A stretch of 64,000 bases of DNA from Halictus rubicundus (lineage: Eukaryota > Arthropoda > Insecta > Hymenoptera > Halictidae): assembly GCF_050948215.1 (NCBI RefSeq), contig NW_027488720.1:310001-374000 (forward strand), given 5' to 3'. The notes beneath the pieces are model-generated. The model was not told the origin of the DNA. It searched no databases and saw nothing but the letters and a program-made list of their open reading frames with translations. Position numbers and translations under genes: made by a program. Shown piece after piece: positions 16,190 to 30,800 of the stretch. Each line of letters opens with the position of its first letter. The first letter of the stretch is position 1.

Positions 16190-19100
16190 GGATAGGATAG
16201 GATAGAGGATAGGATTGGATAGAGGATAGGATAGGATAGAGGATAGGATAGGATAGAGGATAGGATAGGATAGAGGATAGGATAGGATAGAGGATAGGTT
16301 AGGATAGAGGATAGGATAGGATAGAGGATAGGATATTATAGAGGATAGGATAGGATAGAGGATAGGATAGGATAGAGGACAGGATAGGATAGAGGATTGG
16401 ATATAGGATTGGATAGGATAGAGGATAGGATACGATAGTGGATAGGACAGAGGATAGGATAGGATAGAGGATAGGATAGGAATGAGGATAGGATAGGATA
16501 GGGGTTAGGATAGGATGGAGGATAGGATGGGATAGAGAATAGGATACGATAGTGGATTGGATAGAGGATACGAAATTATAGAGGATAGGATATGATCGGA
16601 TAGAGCATAGGATAGGGGATTGGCTAGGATAGAGGATAGGATAGGATAGAGGATAGGATAGGATAGAGGATAGGATAGGATAGAGGATAGGATAGGATAG
16701 AGGATAGGATAGGATAGAGGATAGGATAGGATAGAGGATAGGATAGGATAGAGGATAGGATATTATAGAGGATAGGATAGGATAGGATAGAGGATAGGAT
16801 AGGATAGAGGGCAGGATAGGATAGAGGATTGGAGTGTATAGAGGATAGGATGTAGGATTGGATAGGATAGAGGATAGGATACGATAGTGGATAGGAGAGA
16901 GGATAGGATAGGATAGAGGATTGGAGTGTATAGAGGATAGGATATAGGATTGGATAGGATAGAAGATAGGATACGATAGTGGATAGGTCAGAGGATAGGA
17001 TATGATAGAGGATAGGATAGGAATGAGGATAGGATAGGATAGAGGATAGGATAAGATAGAGGATCGGATAGGATCGGATAGAATATAGAATAGGATAGAG
17101 GATAGGATAGGATAGAGGATAGAGGATAGGATAGGATAGAGGATAGGATAGGATAGAGGATAGGATAGGATAGAGGATAGGATAGGTTAGAGGATAGGAT
17201 AGAGGATAGGATAGGGTAGAGGATAGGATAGGATTGAGGATAGGATAGGATAGAGGATAGGATAGGGGAATGGATAGGATAGTTGATACGATAGGTTAGA
17301 GAATAGGATAGGATAGTGGATAATATAGGATAGAGGATAGGATAGGGGATTGGATAGGATAGAAGATAGGAGACGATAGAGGATAGGATAGGATAGAGGA
17401 TAGGATATTATAGAAGATTGGATAGGATAGAGGATAGGATAGGATAGGATAGAGGATAGGACAGGATAGAGGATAGGATAGAGAATGGGAAAGGATAGAG
17501 GATAGGATAGAAGATAGAACAGAGGATAGGATAGGGAATGGATAGGATAGTTGATACGATAGGTTAGAGAATAGGATAGGATAGTGGATAATATAGGATA
17601 GAGGATAGGATAGGGGATTGGATAGGATAGAAGATAGGAGACGATAGAGGATAGGATAGGATAGAGGATAGGATAGAGAATAGAACAGGATAGAGGATAG
17701 GATAGGATAGATGATATTATAGGATAGAGGATAGGAGACGATAGAGGATAGGATAGGGGATTGTATAGAATAGAGGACAGAAGACGATAGAGGATAGGAT
17801 AGGATAGAGGATAGGAGACGATAGAGGATATGATAGGGGATTGTATAGGATAGAGGACAGGAGACGATAGAGGATAGGATAGGATAGAGGATAGGATAGG
17901 ATAGGATAGAGGATAGGATAGGATAGAGGATAGGATAGGAATGAGGATAGGATAGGATAGAGGATAGGAGACGATAGAGGATAGGATAGGGGATTGGATA
18001 GGATAGAAAATAGGAGACGATAGAGGATATGATAGGGGATTGTATACGATAGAGGACAGGAGACGATAGAGGATAGGATAGGGGATTGGATAGGATAGAA
18101 AATAGGAGACGATAGAGGATATGATAGGGGATTGTATACGATAGAGGACAGAAGACGATAGAGGATAGGATAGGATAGAGGATAGGATAGGATAGAGGAT
18201 AGGATAGGATAGAGGATAGGTTAGGATAGAGGATAGGATAGGATAGAGGATTGGATAGGATAGAGGATAGGATAGGATAGGATAGGATAGAGGATAGGAT
18301 AGGATAGAGGATAGGATAGGATGGAGGATAGGATAGGATAGGATAGAGGAGAGGATAGGATAGAGGATAGGATAGGATGGAGGATAGGATAGGATAGTGG
18401 AGAGGATAGGATAGAGGATAGGATAGGATAGAGGATAGGATAGGATAGAGGATAGGATAGGATAGAGGATAGGATAGGATAGAGGATAGGATATTATAGA
18501 GGATAGGATACGATAGAGGATAGGATAGGATAGAGGACAGGATAGGATAGAGGATTGGAGTGTATAGAAGATTGGATATAGGATTGGATAGGATAGAGGA
18601 TAGGATACGATAGTGGATAGGACAGAGGATAGGATAGGATAGAGGATAGGATAGGAATGAGGATAGGATAGGATAGAGGATAGGATAGGATGGAGGATAG
18701 GATGGGATAGGATAGAGGATAGGATAGGATAAAGGATTGGAGTGTATAGAGGATAGGATATAGGATTGGATAGGATAGAGGATAGGATACGATAGTGGAT
18801 AGGACAGAGGATAGGATAGGATAGAGGATAGGATAGGAAAGAGGATAGGATAGGATAGAGGATAGGATAAGATAGAGGATCGGATAGGATCGGATAGAAT
18901 ATAGAATAGGATAGAGGATAGGATAGGATAGAGGATAGGATAGGATAGAGGATAGGATAGGATAGAGGATAGGATAGGATAGAGGATAGGATAGGATAGA
19001 GGATAGGATAGGATAGAGGATAGGATAGAGGATAGGATAGAGGATAGGATAGGATAGAGGATAGGATAGGATTGAGGATAGGATAGGATTGAGGATAGGA

Positions 19101-21907
19101 TAGGGGAATGGATAGGATAGTTGATACGATAGGTTAGAGAATAGGATAGGATAGTGGATAATATAGGATAGAGGATAGGATAGGGGATTGGATAGGATAG
19201 AAGATAGGAGACGATAGAGGATAGGATAGGATAGAGGATAGGATATTATAGAAGATTGGATAGGATAGAGGATAGGATAGGATAGGATAGAAGATAGAAC
19301 AGAGGATAGGATAGGGGAATGGATAGGATAGTTGATACGATAGGTTAGAGAATAGGATAGGATAGTGGATAATATAGGATAGCGGATAGGATAGGGGATT
19401 GGATAGGATAGAAGATAGGAGACGATAGAGGATAGGATAGGATAGAGGATAGGATAGAGAATAGAACAGGATAGAGGATAGGATAGGATAGATGATATTA
19501 TAGGATAGAGGATAGGAGACGATAGAGGATAGGATAGGGGATTGTATAGAATAGAGGACAGAAGACGATAGAGGATAGGATAGGATAGAGGATAGGATAG
19601 GATAGAGGATAGGATAGGATAGAGGATAGGTTAGGATAGAGAATAGGATAGGATAGAGGATAGGATATTATAGAGGATAGGATAGGATAGTGGATAGGAT
19701 AGGATAGAGGACAGGATAGGATAGAGGATTGGAGTGTATAGAGGATTGGATATAGGATTGGATAGGATAGAGGATAGGATACGATAGTGGATAGGACAGA
19801 GGATAGGATAGGATAGAGGATAGGATAGGAATGAGGATAGGATAGGATAGAGGATAGGATAGGATGGAGGATAGGATGGGATAGAGAATAGGATACGATA
19901 GTGGATTGGATAGAGGGTGGGATATAATAGAGGATAGAACAGGATACAGGATAGGACAGAGGATAGGATAGAGGATTGGATAGGATAGGGGGTATTATAG
20001 GATATAGGATAGGACAGGATTGCGGATAGGATAGGATATAGGATTGGATAGGATAGAGGATAGGATAGGATAGAGGATTCGAAATTATAGAGGATAGGAT
20101 ATGATCGGATAGAGCATAGGATAGGGGATTGGCTAGGATAGAGGATAGGATAGGATAGCGGATAGGATAGGGTAGAGTATAGAATAGGATAGAGGATAGG
20201 ATAGGAATGAGGATAGGATAGGATAGAGGATAGGATAAGATAGAGGGTAGGATAGGGGATTGGATAGGATAGAGGATAGGAGACGATAGAGGATATGATA
20301 GGGGATTGTATAGGATACAGGACTGGAGACGATAGAGGTTAGGATAGGATAGAGGATAGGATAGGACAGAGGATAGGATAGGATAGAGGATAGGATAGGA
20401 TAGAGGATAGGATAGGATAGAGCATAGGATAGGATAGCGGATAGGATAGGGTAGAGTATAGAATAGGATAGAGGATTGGATAGGATAGAGGATACGATAG
20501 GAATGAGGATAGGATAGGATAGAGGGTATGATAGGATAGAGGATAGGATATTATAGAGGGTAGGATAGGATAGACGATAGGATAGGATAGAGGATAGGGT
20601 AGGCTAGAGGATTGGAGTGTATAGAGGATAGGATATAGGATTGGATAGGATAGAGGATATTATACGATAGTGGATAGGACAGAGGATTGGATAGAATAGG
20701 TGATATTATAGGATAGAGAGTAGGACAGGATAGCGGATAGGATAGGATATAGGATTGGATAGGATGGAGGATAGGATAGGATGGAGGATAGGATAGGATA
20801 GAGGATAGGATAGAAATGAGGATAGGATAGGATAGAGGATAGGATAAGATAGAGGATAGGATAGGGGATTTGATAGGATAGATCGTAGGAGACGATAGAG
20901 GATATGATAGGGGATTGTATAGGATAGAGGACTGGAGACGATAGAGGATAGGATAGGATAGAGGATAGGATAGGACAGAGGATAGGATAGGATAGGGGAT
21001 TGGATAGGATAGAAGATAGGAGACGATAGAGGATAGGATAGGATAGAGGATAGGATATTATAGAAGATTGGATAGGATAGAGGATAGGATAGGATAGGAT
21101 AGAGGATAGGACAGGATAGAGGATAGGATAGAGAATGGGAAAGGATAGAGGATAGGTTAGGATAGAGGATAGGATAGAAGATAGAACAGAGGATAGGATA
21201 GGGGAATGGATAGGATAGTTGATACGATAGGTTAGAGAATAGGATAGGATAGTGGATAATATAGGATAGCGGATAGGATAGGGGATTGGATAGGATAGAA
21301 GATAGGAGACGATAGAGGATAGGATAGGATAGAGGATAGGATAGAGAATAGAACAGGATAGGGGATAGGATAGGATAGATGATATTATAGGATAGAGGAT
21401 TGGAGTGTATAGAGGATTGGATATAGGATTGGATAGGATAGAGGATAGGATACGATAGTGGATAGGACAGAGGATAGGATAGGATAGAGGATAGGATAGG
21501 AATGAGGATAGGATAGGATAGAGGATAGGATAGGATGGAGGATAGGATGGGATAGAGAATAGGATACGATAGTGGATTGGATAGAGGATGGGATATAATA
21601 GAGGATAGGATAGGATACAGGATAGGACAGAGGATAGGATAGAGGATTGGATAGGATAGGGGGTATTATAGGATATAGGATAGGACAGGATTGCGGATAG
21701 GATAGGATATAGGATTGGATAGGATAGAGGATAGGATAGGATAGAGGATACGAAATTATAGAGGATAGGATATGATCGGATAGAGCATAGGATAGGGGAT
21801 TGGCTAGGATAGAGGATAGGATAGGATAGCGGATAGGATAGGGTAGAGTATAGAATAGGATAGAGGATAGGATAGGAATGAGGATAGGATAGGATAGAGG
21901 ATAGGAT
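16190..21907. repeat. 5.97-kb higher-order repeat, copy 1
   Basis: This block pairs with 22.0-27.88 kb. Landmarks: GAGGGCAGG at about 16807 and 22773 (offset 5,966); a 92-bp local duplication at 17989/18081 matched by 23955/24047 (offset 5,966); CGAAATT cassettes at 20080/26055 and 21751/27726 (offset 5,975). Left of 16.57 kb the offset is only 5,811, because copy 1 lacks 155 bp that copy 2 holds at 22381-22535. Both sides of the missing segment end in ATAGAGGAT, consistent with deletion between short repeats. Confidence 0.85.
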
Positions 21908-22000
21908 AGGACAGAGGATAGGATAGGATAGGGGATTGGATAGGATAGAAGATAGGAGACGATAGAGGATAGGATAGGATAGAGGATAGGATATTATAGA

Positions 22001-25000
22001 AGATAGGATAGGATAGAGGATAGGATTGGATAGAGGATAGGATAGGATAGAGGATAGGATAGGATAGAGGATAGGATAGGATAGAGGATAGGATAGGATA
22101 GAGGATAGGTTAGGATAGAGGATAGGATAGGATAGAGGATAGGATATTATAGAGGATAGGATAGGATAGAGGATAGGATAGGATAGAGGACAGGATAGGA
22201 TAGAGGATTGGATATAGGATTGGATAGGATAGAGGATAGGATACGATAGTGGATAGGACAGAGGATAGGATAGGATAGAGGATAGGATAGGAATGAGGAT
22301 AGGATAGGATAGGGGTTAGGATAGGATGGAGGATAGGATGGGATAGAGAATAGGATACGATAGTGGATTGGATAGAGGATGGGATATAATAGAGGATAGG
22401 ATAGGATACAGGATAGGACAGAGGATAGGATAAAGGATTGGATAGGATAGGGGGTATTATAGGATATAGGACAGGATTGCGGATAGGATAGGATATAGGA
22501 TTGGATAGGATAGAGGATAGGATAGGATAGAGGATACGAAATTATAGAGGATAGGATATGATCGGATAGAGCATAGCATAGGGGATTGGCTAGGATAGAG
22601 GATAGGATAGGATAGAGGATAGGATAGGATAGAGGATAGGATAGGATAGAGGATAGGATAGGATAGAGGATAGGATAGGATAGAGGATAGGATAGGATAG
22701 AGGATAGGATAGGATAGAGGATAGGATATTATAGAGGATAGGATAGGATAGGATAGAGGATAGGATAGGATAGAGGGCAGGATAGGATAGAGGATTGGAG
22801 TGTATAGAGGATAGGATGTAGGATTGGATAGGATAGAGGATAGGATACGATAGTGGATAGGAGAGAGGATAGGATAGGATAGAGGATTGGAGTGTATAGA
22901 GGATAGGATATAGGATTGGATAGGATAGAAGATAGGATACGATAGTGGATAGGACAGAGGATAGGATATGATAGAGGATAGGATAGGAATGAGGATAGGA
23001 TAGGATAGAGGATAGGATAAGATAGAGGATCGGATAGGATCGGATAGAATATAGAATAGGATAGAGGATAGGATAGGATAGAGGATAGAGGATAGGATAG
23101 GATAGAGGATAGGATAGGATAGAGGATAGGATAGGATAGAGGATAGGATAGGTTAGAGGATAGGATAGAGGATAGGATAGGATAGAGGATAGGATAGGAT
23201 TGAGGATAGGATAGGATAGAGGATAGGATAGGGGAATGGATAGGATAGTTGATACGATAGGTTAGAGAATAGGATAGGATAGTGGATAATATAGGATAGA
23301 GGATAGGATAGGGGATTGGATAGGATAGAAGATAGGAGACGATAGAGGATAGGATAGGATAGAGGATAGGATATTATAGAAGATTGGATAGGATAGAGGA
23401 TAGGATAGGATAGGATAGAGGATAGGACAGGATAGAGGATAGGATAGAGAATGGGAAAGGATAGAGGATAGGATAGAAGATAGAACAGAGGATAGGATAG
23501 GGAATGGATAGGATAGTTGATACGATAGGTTAGAGAATAGGATAGGATAGTGGATAATATAGGATAGAGGATAGGATAGGGGATTGGATAGGATAGAAGA
23601 TAGGAGACGATAGAGGATAGGATAGGATAGAGGATAGGATAGAGAATAGAACAGGATAGAGGATAGGATAGGATAGATGATATTATAGGATAGAGGATAG
23701 GAGACGATAGAGGATAGGATAGGGGATTGTATAGAATAGAGGACAGAAGACGATAGAGGATAGGATAGGATAGAGGATAGGAGACGATAGAGGATATGAT
23801 AGGGGATTGTATAGGATAGAGGACAGGAGACGATAGAGGATAGGATAGGATAGAGGATAGGATAGGATAGGATAGAGGATAGGATAGGATAGAGGATAGG
23901 ATAGGAATGAGGATAGGATAGGATAGAGGATAGGAGACGATAGAGGATAGGATAGGGGATTGGATAGGATAGAAAATAGGAGACGATAGAGGATATGATA
24001 GGGGATTGTATACGATAGAGGACAGGAGACGATAGAGGATAGGATAGGGGATTGGATAGGATAGAAAATAGGAGACGATAGAGGATATGATAGGGGATTG
24101 TATACGATAGAGGACAGAAGACGATAGAGGATAGGATAGGATAGAGGATAGGATAGGATAGAGGATAGGATAGGATAGAGGATAGGTTAGGATAGAGGAT
24201 AGGATAGGATAGAGGATTGGATAGGATAGAGGATAGGATAGGATAGGATAGGATAGAGGATAGGATAGGATAGAGGATAGGATAGAGGATAGGATAGGAT
24301 AGAGGATAGGATAGGATAGAGGATAGGATAGGATAGAGGATAGGATATTATAGAGGATAGGATACGATAGAGGATAGGATAGGATAGAGGACAGGATAGG
24401 ATAGAGGATTGGAGTGTATAGAAGATTGGATATAGGATTGGATAGGATAGAGGATAGGATACGATAGTGGATAGGACAGAGGATAGGATAGGATAGAGGA
24501 TAGGATAGGAATGAGGATAGGATAGGATAGAGGATAGGATAGGATGGAGCATAGGATGGGATAGGATAGAGGACAGGATAGGATAGAGGATTGGAGTGTA
24601 TAGAGGATAGGATATAGGATTGGATAGGATAGAGGATAGGATACGATAGTGGATAGGAGAGAGGATAGGATAGGATAAAGGATTGGAGTGTATAGAGGAT
24701 AGGATATAGGATTGGATAGGATAGAGGATAGGATACGATAGTGGATAGGACAGAGGATAGGATAGGATAGAGGATAGGATAGGAATGAGGATAGGATAGG
24801 ATAGAGGATAGGATAAGATAGAGGATCGGATAGGATCGGATAGAATATAGAATAGGATAGAGGATAGGATAGGATAGAGGATAGGATAGGATAGAGGATA
24901 GGATAGGATAGAGGATAGGATAGGATAGAGGATAGGATAGAGGATAGGATAGGATAGAGGATAGGATAGGATTGAGGATAGGATAGGATTGAGGATAGGA

Positions 25001-27881
25001 TAGGGGAATGGATAGGATAGTTGATACGATAGGTTAGAGAATAGGATAGGATAGTGGATAATATAGGATAGAGGATAGGATAGGGGATTGGATAGGATAG
25101 AAGATAGGAGACGATAGAGGATAGGATAGGATAGAGGATAGGATATTATAGAAGATTGGATAGGATAGAGGATAGGATAGGATAGGATAGAGGATAGGAC
25201 AGGATAGAGGATAGGATAGAGAATGGGAAAGGATAGAGGATAGGTTAGGATAGAGGATAGGATAGAAGATAGAACAGAGGATAGGATAGGGGAATGGATA
25301 GGATAGTTGATACGATAGGTTAGAGAATAGGATAGGATAGTGGATAATATAGGATAGCGGATAGGATAGGGGATTGGATAGGATAGAAGATAGGAGACGA
25401 TAGAGGATAGGATAGGATAGAGGATAGGATAGAGAATAGAACAGGATAGAGGATAGGATAGGATAGATGATATTATAGGATAGAGGATAGGAGACGATAG
25501 AGGATAGGATAGGGGATTGTATAGAATAGAGGACAGAAGACGATAGAGGATAGGATAGGATAGAGGATAGGATAGGATAGAGGATAGGATAGGATAGAGG
25601 ATAGGTTAGGATAGAGAATAGGATAGGATAGAGGATAGGATATTATAGAGGATAGGATAGGATAGTGGATAGGATAGGATAGAGGACAGGATAGGATAGA
25701 GGATTGGAGTGTATAGAGGATTGGATATAGGATTGGATAGGATAGAGGATAGGATACGATAGTGGATAGGACAGAGGATAGGATAGGATAGAGGATAGGA
25801 TAGGAATGAGGATAGGATAGGATAGAGGATAGGATAGGATGGAGGATAGGATGGGATAGAGAATAGGATACGATAGTGGATTGGATAGAGGGTGGGATAT
25901 AATAGAGGATAGAACAGGATACAGGATAGGACAGAGGATAGGATAGAGGATTGGATAGGATAGGGGGTATTATAGGATATAGGATAGGACAGGATTGCGG
26001 ATAGGATAGGATATAGGATTGGATAGGATAGAGGATAGGATAGGATAGAGGATTCGAAATTATAGAGGATAGGATATGATCGGATAGAGCATAGGATAGG
26101 GGATTGGCTAGGATAGAGGATAGGATAGGATAGCGGATAGGATAGGGTAGAGTATAGAATAGGATAGAGGATAGGATAGGAATGAGGATAGGATAGGATA
26201 GAGGATAGGATAAGATAGAGGGTAGGATAGGGGATTGGATAGGATAGAGGATAGGAGACGATAGAGGATATGATAGGGGATTGTATAGGATACAGGACTG
26301 GAGACGATAGAGGTTAGGATAGGATAGAGGATAGGATAGGACAGAGGATAGGATAGGATAGAGGATAGGATAGGATAGAGGATAGGATAGGATAGAGCAT
26401 AGGATAGGATAGCGGATAGGATAGGGTAGAGTATAGAATAGGATAGAGGATTGGATAGGATAGAGGATACGATAGGAATGAGGATAGGATAGGATAGAGG
26501 GTATGATAGGATAGAGGATAGGATATTATAGAGGGTAGGATAGGATAGACGATAGGATAGGATAGAGGATAGGGTAGGCTAGAGGATTGGAGTGTATAGA
26601 GGATAGGATATAGGATTGGATAGGATAGAGGATATTATACGATAGTGGATAGGACAGAGGATTGGATAGAATAGGTGATATTATAGGATAGAGAGTAGGA
26701 CAGGATAGCGGATAGGATAGGATATAGGATTGGATAGGATGGAGGATAGGATAGGATGGAGGATAGGATAGGATAGAGGATAGGATAGAAATGAGGATAG
26801 GATAGGATAGAGGATAGGATAAGATAGAGGATAGGATAGGGGATTTGATAGGATAGATCGTAGGAGACGATAGAGGATATGATAGGGGATTGTATAGGAT
26901 AGAGGACTGGAGACGATAGAGGATAGGATAGGATAGAGGATAGGATAGGACAGAGGATAGGATAGGATAGGGGATTGGATAGGATAGAAGATAGGAGACG
27001 ATAGAGGATAGGATAGGATAGAGGATAGGATATTATAGAAGATTGGATAGGATAGAGGATAGGATAGGATAGGATAGAGGATAGGACAGGATAGAGGATA
27101 GGATAGAGAATGGGAAAGGATAGAGGATAGGTTAGGATAGAGGATAGGATAGAAGATAGAACAGAGGATAGGATAGGGGAATGGATAGGATAGTTGATAC
27201 GATAGGTTAGAGAATAGGATAGGATAGTGGATAATATAGGATAGCGGATAGGATAGGGGATTGGATAGGATAGAAGATAGGAGACGATAGAGGATAGGAT
27301 AGGATAGAGGATAGGATAGAGAATAGAACAGGATAGAGGATAGGATAGGATAGATGATATTATAGGATAGAGGATTGGAGTGTATAGAGGATTGGATATA
27401 GGATTGGATAGGATAGAGGATAGGATACGATAGTGGATAGGACAGAGGATAGGATAGGATAGAGGATAGGATAGGAATGAGGATAGGATAGGATAGAGGA
27501 TAGGATAGGATGGAGGACAGGATGGGATAGAGAATAGGATACGATAGTGGATTGGATAGAGGATGGGATATAATAGAGGATAGGATAGGATACAGGATAG
27601 GACAGAGGATAGGATAGAGGATTGGATAGGATAGGGGGTATTATAGGATATAGGATAGGACAGGATTGCGGATAGGATAGGATATAGGATTGGATAGGAT
27701 AGAGGATAGGATAGGATAGAGGATACGAAATTATAGAGGATAGGATATGATCGGATAGAGCATAGGATAGGGGATTGGCTAGGATAGAGGATAGGATAGG
27801 ATAGCGGATAGGATAGGGTAGAGTATAGAATAGGATAGAGGATAGGATAGGAATGAGGATAGGATAGGATAGAGGATAGGA
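22001..27881. repeat. 5.97-kb higher-order repeat, copy 2
   Basis: Second copy of the block at 16.19-21.9 kb, retaining the 155 bp lost from copy 1. It carries all the same landmarks, including the nested 92-bp duplication (23955 and 24047), so that small duplication is older than the 5.97-kb one. Similarity to copy 1 ends near 27.88 kb, where the array enters the 4.95-kb family. Confidence 0.85.
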
Positions 27882-30800
27882 TAAGATAGAGGGTAGGATA
27901 GGAGATTGGATAGGATAGAGGATAGGAGACGATAGAGGATATGATAGGGGATTGTATAGGATACAGGACTGGAGACGATAGAGGTTAGGATAGGATAGAG
28001 GATAGGATAGGACAGAGGATAGGATAGGATAGAGGATAGGATAGGATAGAGGATAGGATAGGATAGAGCATAGGATAGGATAGCGGATAGGATAGGGTAG
28101 AGTATAGAATAGGATAGAGGATTGGATAGGATAGAGGATACGATAGGAATGAGGATAGGATAGGATAGAGGGTATGATAGGATAGAGGATAGGATATTAT
28201 AGAGGGTAGGATAGGATAGAAGATAGGATAGGATAGAGGATAGGGTAGGCTAGAGGATTGGAGTGTATAGAGGATAGGATATAGGATTGGATAGGATAGA
28301 GGATATTATACGATAGTGGATAGGACAGAGGATTGGATAGAATAGGTGATATTATAGGATAGAGAGTAGGACAGGATAGCGGATAGGATAGGATATAGGA
28401 TTGGATAGGATGGAGGATAGGATAGGATGGAGGATAGGATAGGATAGAGGATAGGATAGAAATGAGGATAGGATAGGATAGAGGATAGGATAAGATAGAG
28501 GATAGGATAGGGGATTTGATAGGATAGATGGTAGGAGACGATAGAGGATATGATAGGGGATTGTATAGGATAGAGGACTGGAGACGATAGAGGATAGGAT
28601 AGGATAGAGGATAGGATAGGACAGAGGATAGGATAGGATAGAGGATAGGATAGGATAGAGGATAGGATATTATAGAGGATAGGATAGGATAGAGGATAGG
28701 ATAGGATAGAGGATTGGATAGGATAGAGCATAGGGTAGGATAGAGGATAGGATAGGATAGAGGATAGGATAGGATAGAGGATAGGATAGGATAGGATAGA
28801 GGATTGGAGTGTATAGAGGATAGGATATAGGATTGGATTGGATAGAGGATAGGATACGATAGTGGATAGGACAGAGGATAGGATAGGATAGAGGATAGGA
28901 TAGAGGATTGGATAGGGGATAGGATAGAGGATTGGATAGGATAGAGGATAGGACAGGATAGAGGATAGGATAGGATAGAGGATAGGATAGGATAGCGGAT
29001 AGGATAGGATATAGGATTGGATAGGATGGTGGATAGGATAGGATAGAGGATAGGATAGGATAGAGGACAGGATAGGATAGAGGATAGGATAGGATAGAGG
29101 ATGGGGTAGGATAGATGATAGGATTGGATAGAGGATAGGATAGGATAGAGGATAGGATATTATAGAGGATAGGATAGGATAGAGGATAGGATAGGGTAGA
29201 GGATTGGATAGGGTAGAGCATAGGGTAGGATAGAGGATAGGATAGGATAGAGGATAGGATAGGATAGAGGATAGGATAGGATAGAGGATAGGATAGGATA
29301 GAGGATAGGATATGATAGAGGATAGGATAGGATGGAGGATAGGATAGGATAGAGAATAGGATACGATAGAGTATAGGACATCGGATTGGATAAGATAGAG
29401 GATAGGATAGGATAGAGGATAGGATAGGATAGAGGATAGGATAGGATAGAGGATAGGATAGGATAGAGGATAGGATAGGATAGAGGATAGGATAGGATAG
29501 AGGATAGGATAGGATAGAGGATAGGATAGGATAGAGGATAGGATAGGGGATTTGATAGTACAGAGGGTAGGAGACGAAAGAGGATATGATAGGGGATTGT
29601 ATAGGATAGAGGACTGGAGACGATAGAGGATAGGATAGGATAGAGGATAGGATAGGACAGAGCCATAGGATAGGATAGAGGATAGGATAGGATAGAGGAT
29701 AGGATATTATAGAGGATAGGATAGGATAGAGGATAGGATAGGGTAGAGGATTGGATAGGGTAGAGCATAGGGTAGGATAGAGGATAGGATAGGATAGAGG
29801 ATAGGATAGGATAGAGGATAGGATAGGGGATTTGATAGGATAGAGGGTAGGAGACGATAGAGGATATGATAGGGGATTGTATAGGATAGAGGACTGGACA
29901 CGATAGAGGATAGGATAGGATAGAGGATAGGATACGACAGAGGATAGGATAGGATAGGGGATAGGATAGGATAGAGGATAGGATATTATAGAGGATAGGA
30001 TAGGATAGAGGATAGGATAGGATAGAGGATTGGATAGGATAGAGCATAGGGTAGGATAGAGGATAGGATAGGATAGAGGATAGGATAGGATAGATGATAT
30101 GATATTATAGAGGATAGGATAGGATAGAGGATAGGATAGGATAGAGGATAGGATAGGATAGAGGATAGGATAGAGGATAGGATAGGATAGAGGATAGGAT
30201 AGGATAGGATAGAGGATTGGAGTGTATAGAGGATAGGATATAGGATTGGATAGGATAGAGGATAGGATACGATAGTGGATAGGACAGAGGATAGGATAGG
30301 ATAGAGGATAGGATAGAGGATTGGATAGAATAGGTGATATTATAGGATAGAGGGTAGGACAGGATAGCGGATAGGATAGGATATAGGATTGGATAGGATA
30401 GAGGATAGGATATTATGGAGGATAGGATAGGATAGCGGATAGGATAGGGTAGAGTATAGAATAGGATAGAGGATTGGATAGGATAGAGGATACGATAGGA
30501 ATGAGGATAGGATAGGATAGAGGATAGGATATTATAGAGGGTAGGATAGGATAGAAGATAGGATAGGATAGAGGATAGGGTAGGATAGAGGATTGGAGTG
30601 TATAGAGGATAGGATATAGGATTGGATAGGATAGAGGATATTATACGATAGTGGATAGGACAGAGGATTGGATAGAATACGTGATATTATAGGATAGAGA
30701 GTAGGACAGGATAGCGGATAGGATAGGATATAGGATTGGATAGGATAGAGGATAGGATAGTATGGAGGATAGGATAAGATAGAGGATAGGATAGGGGATT

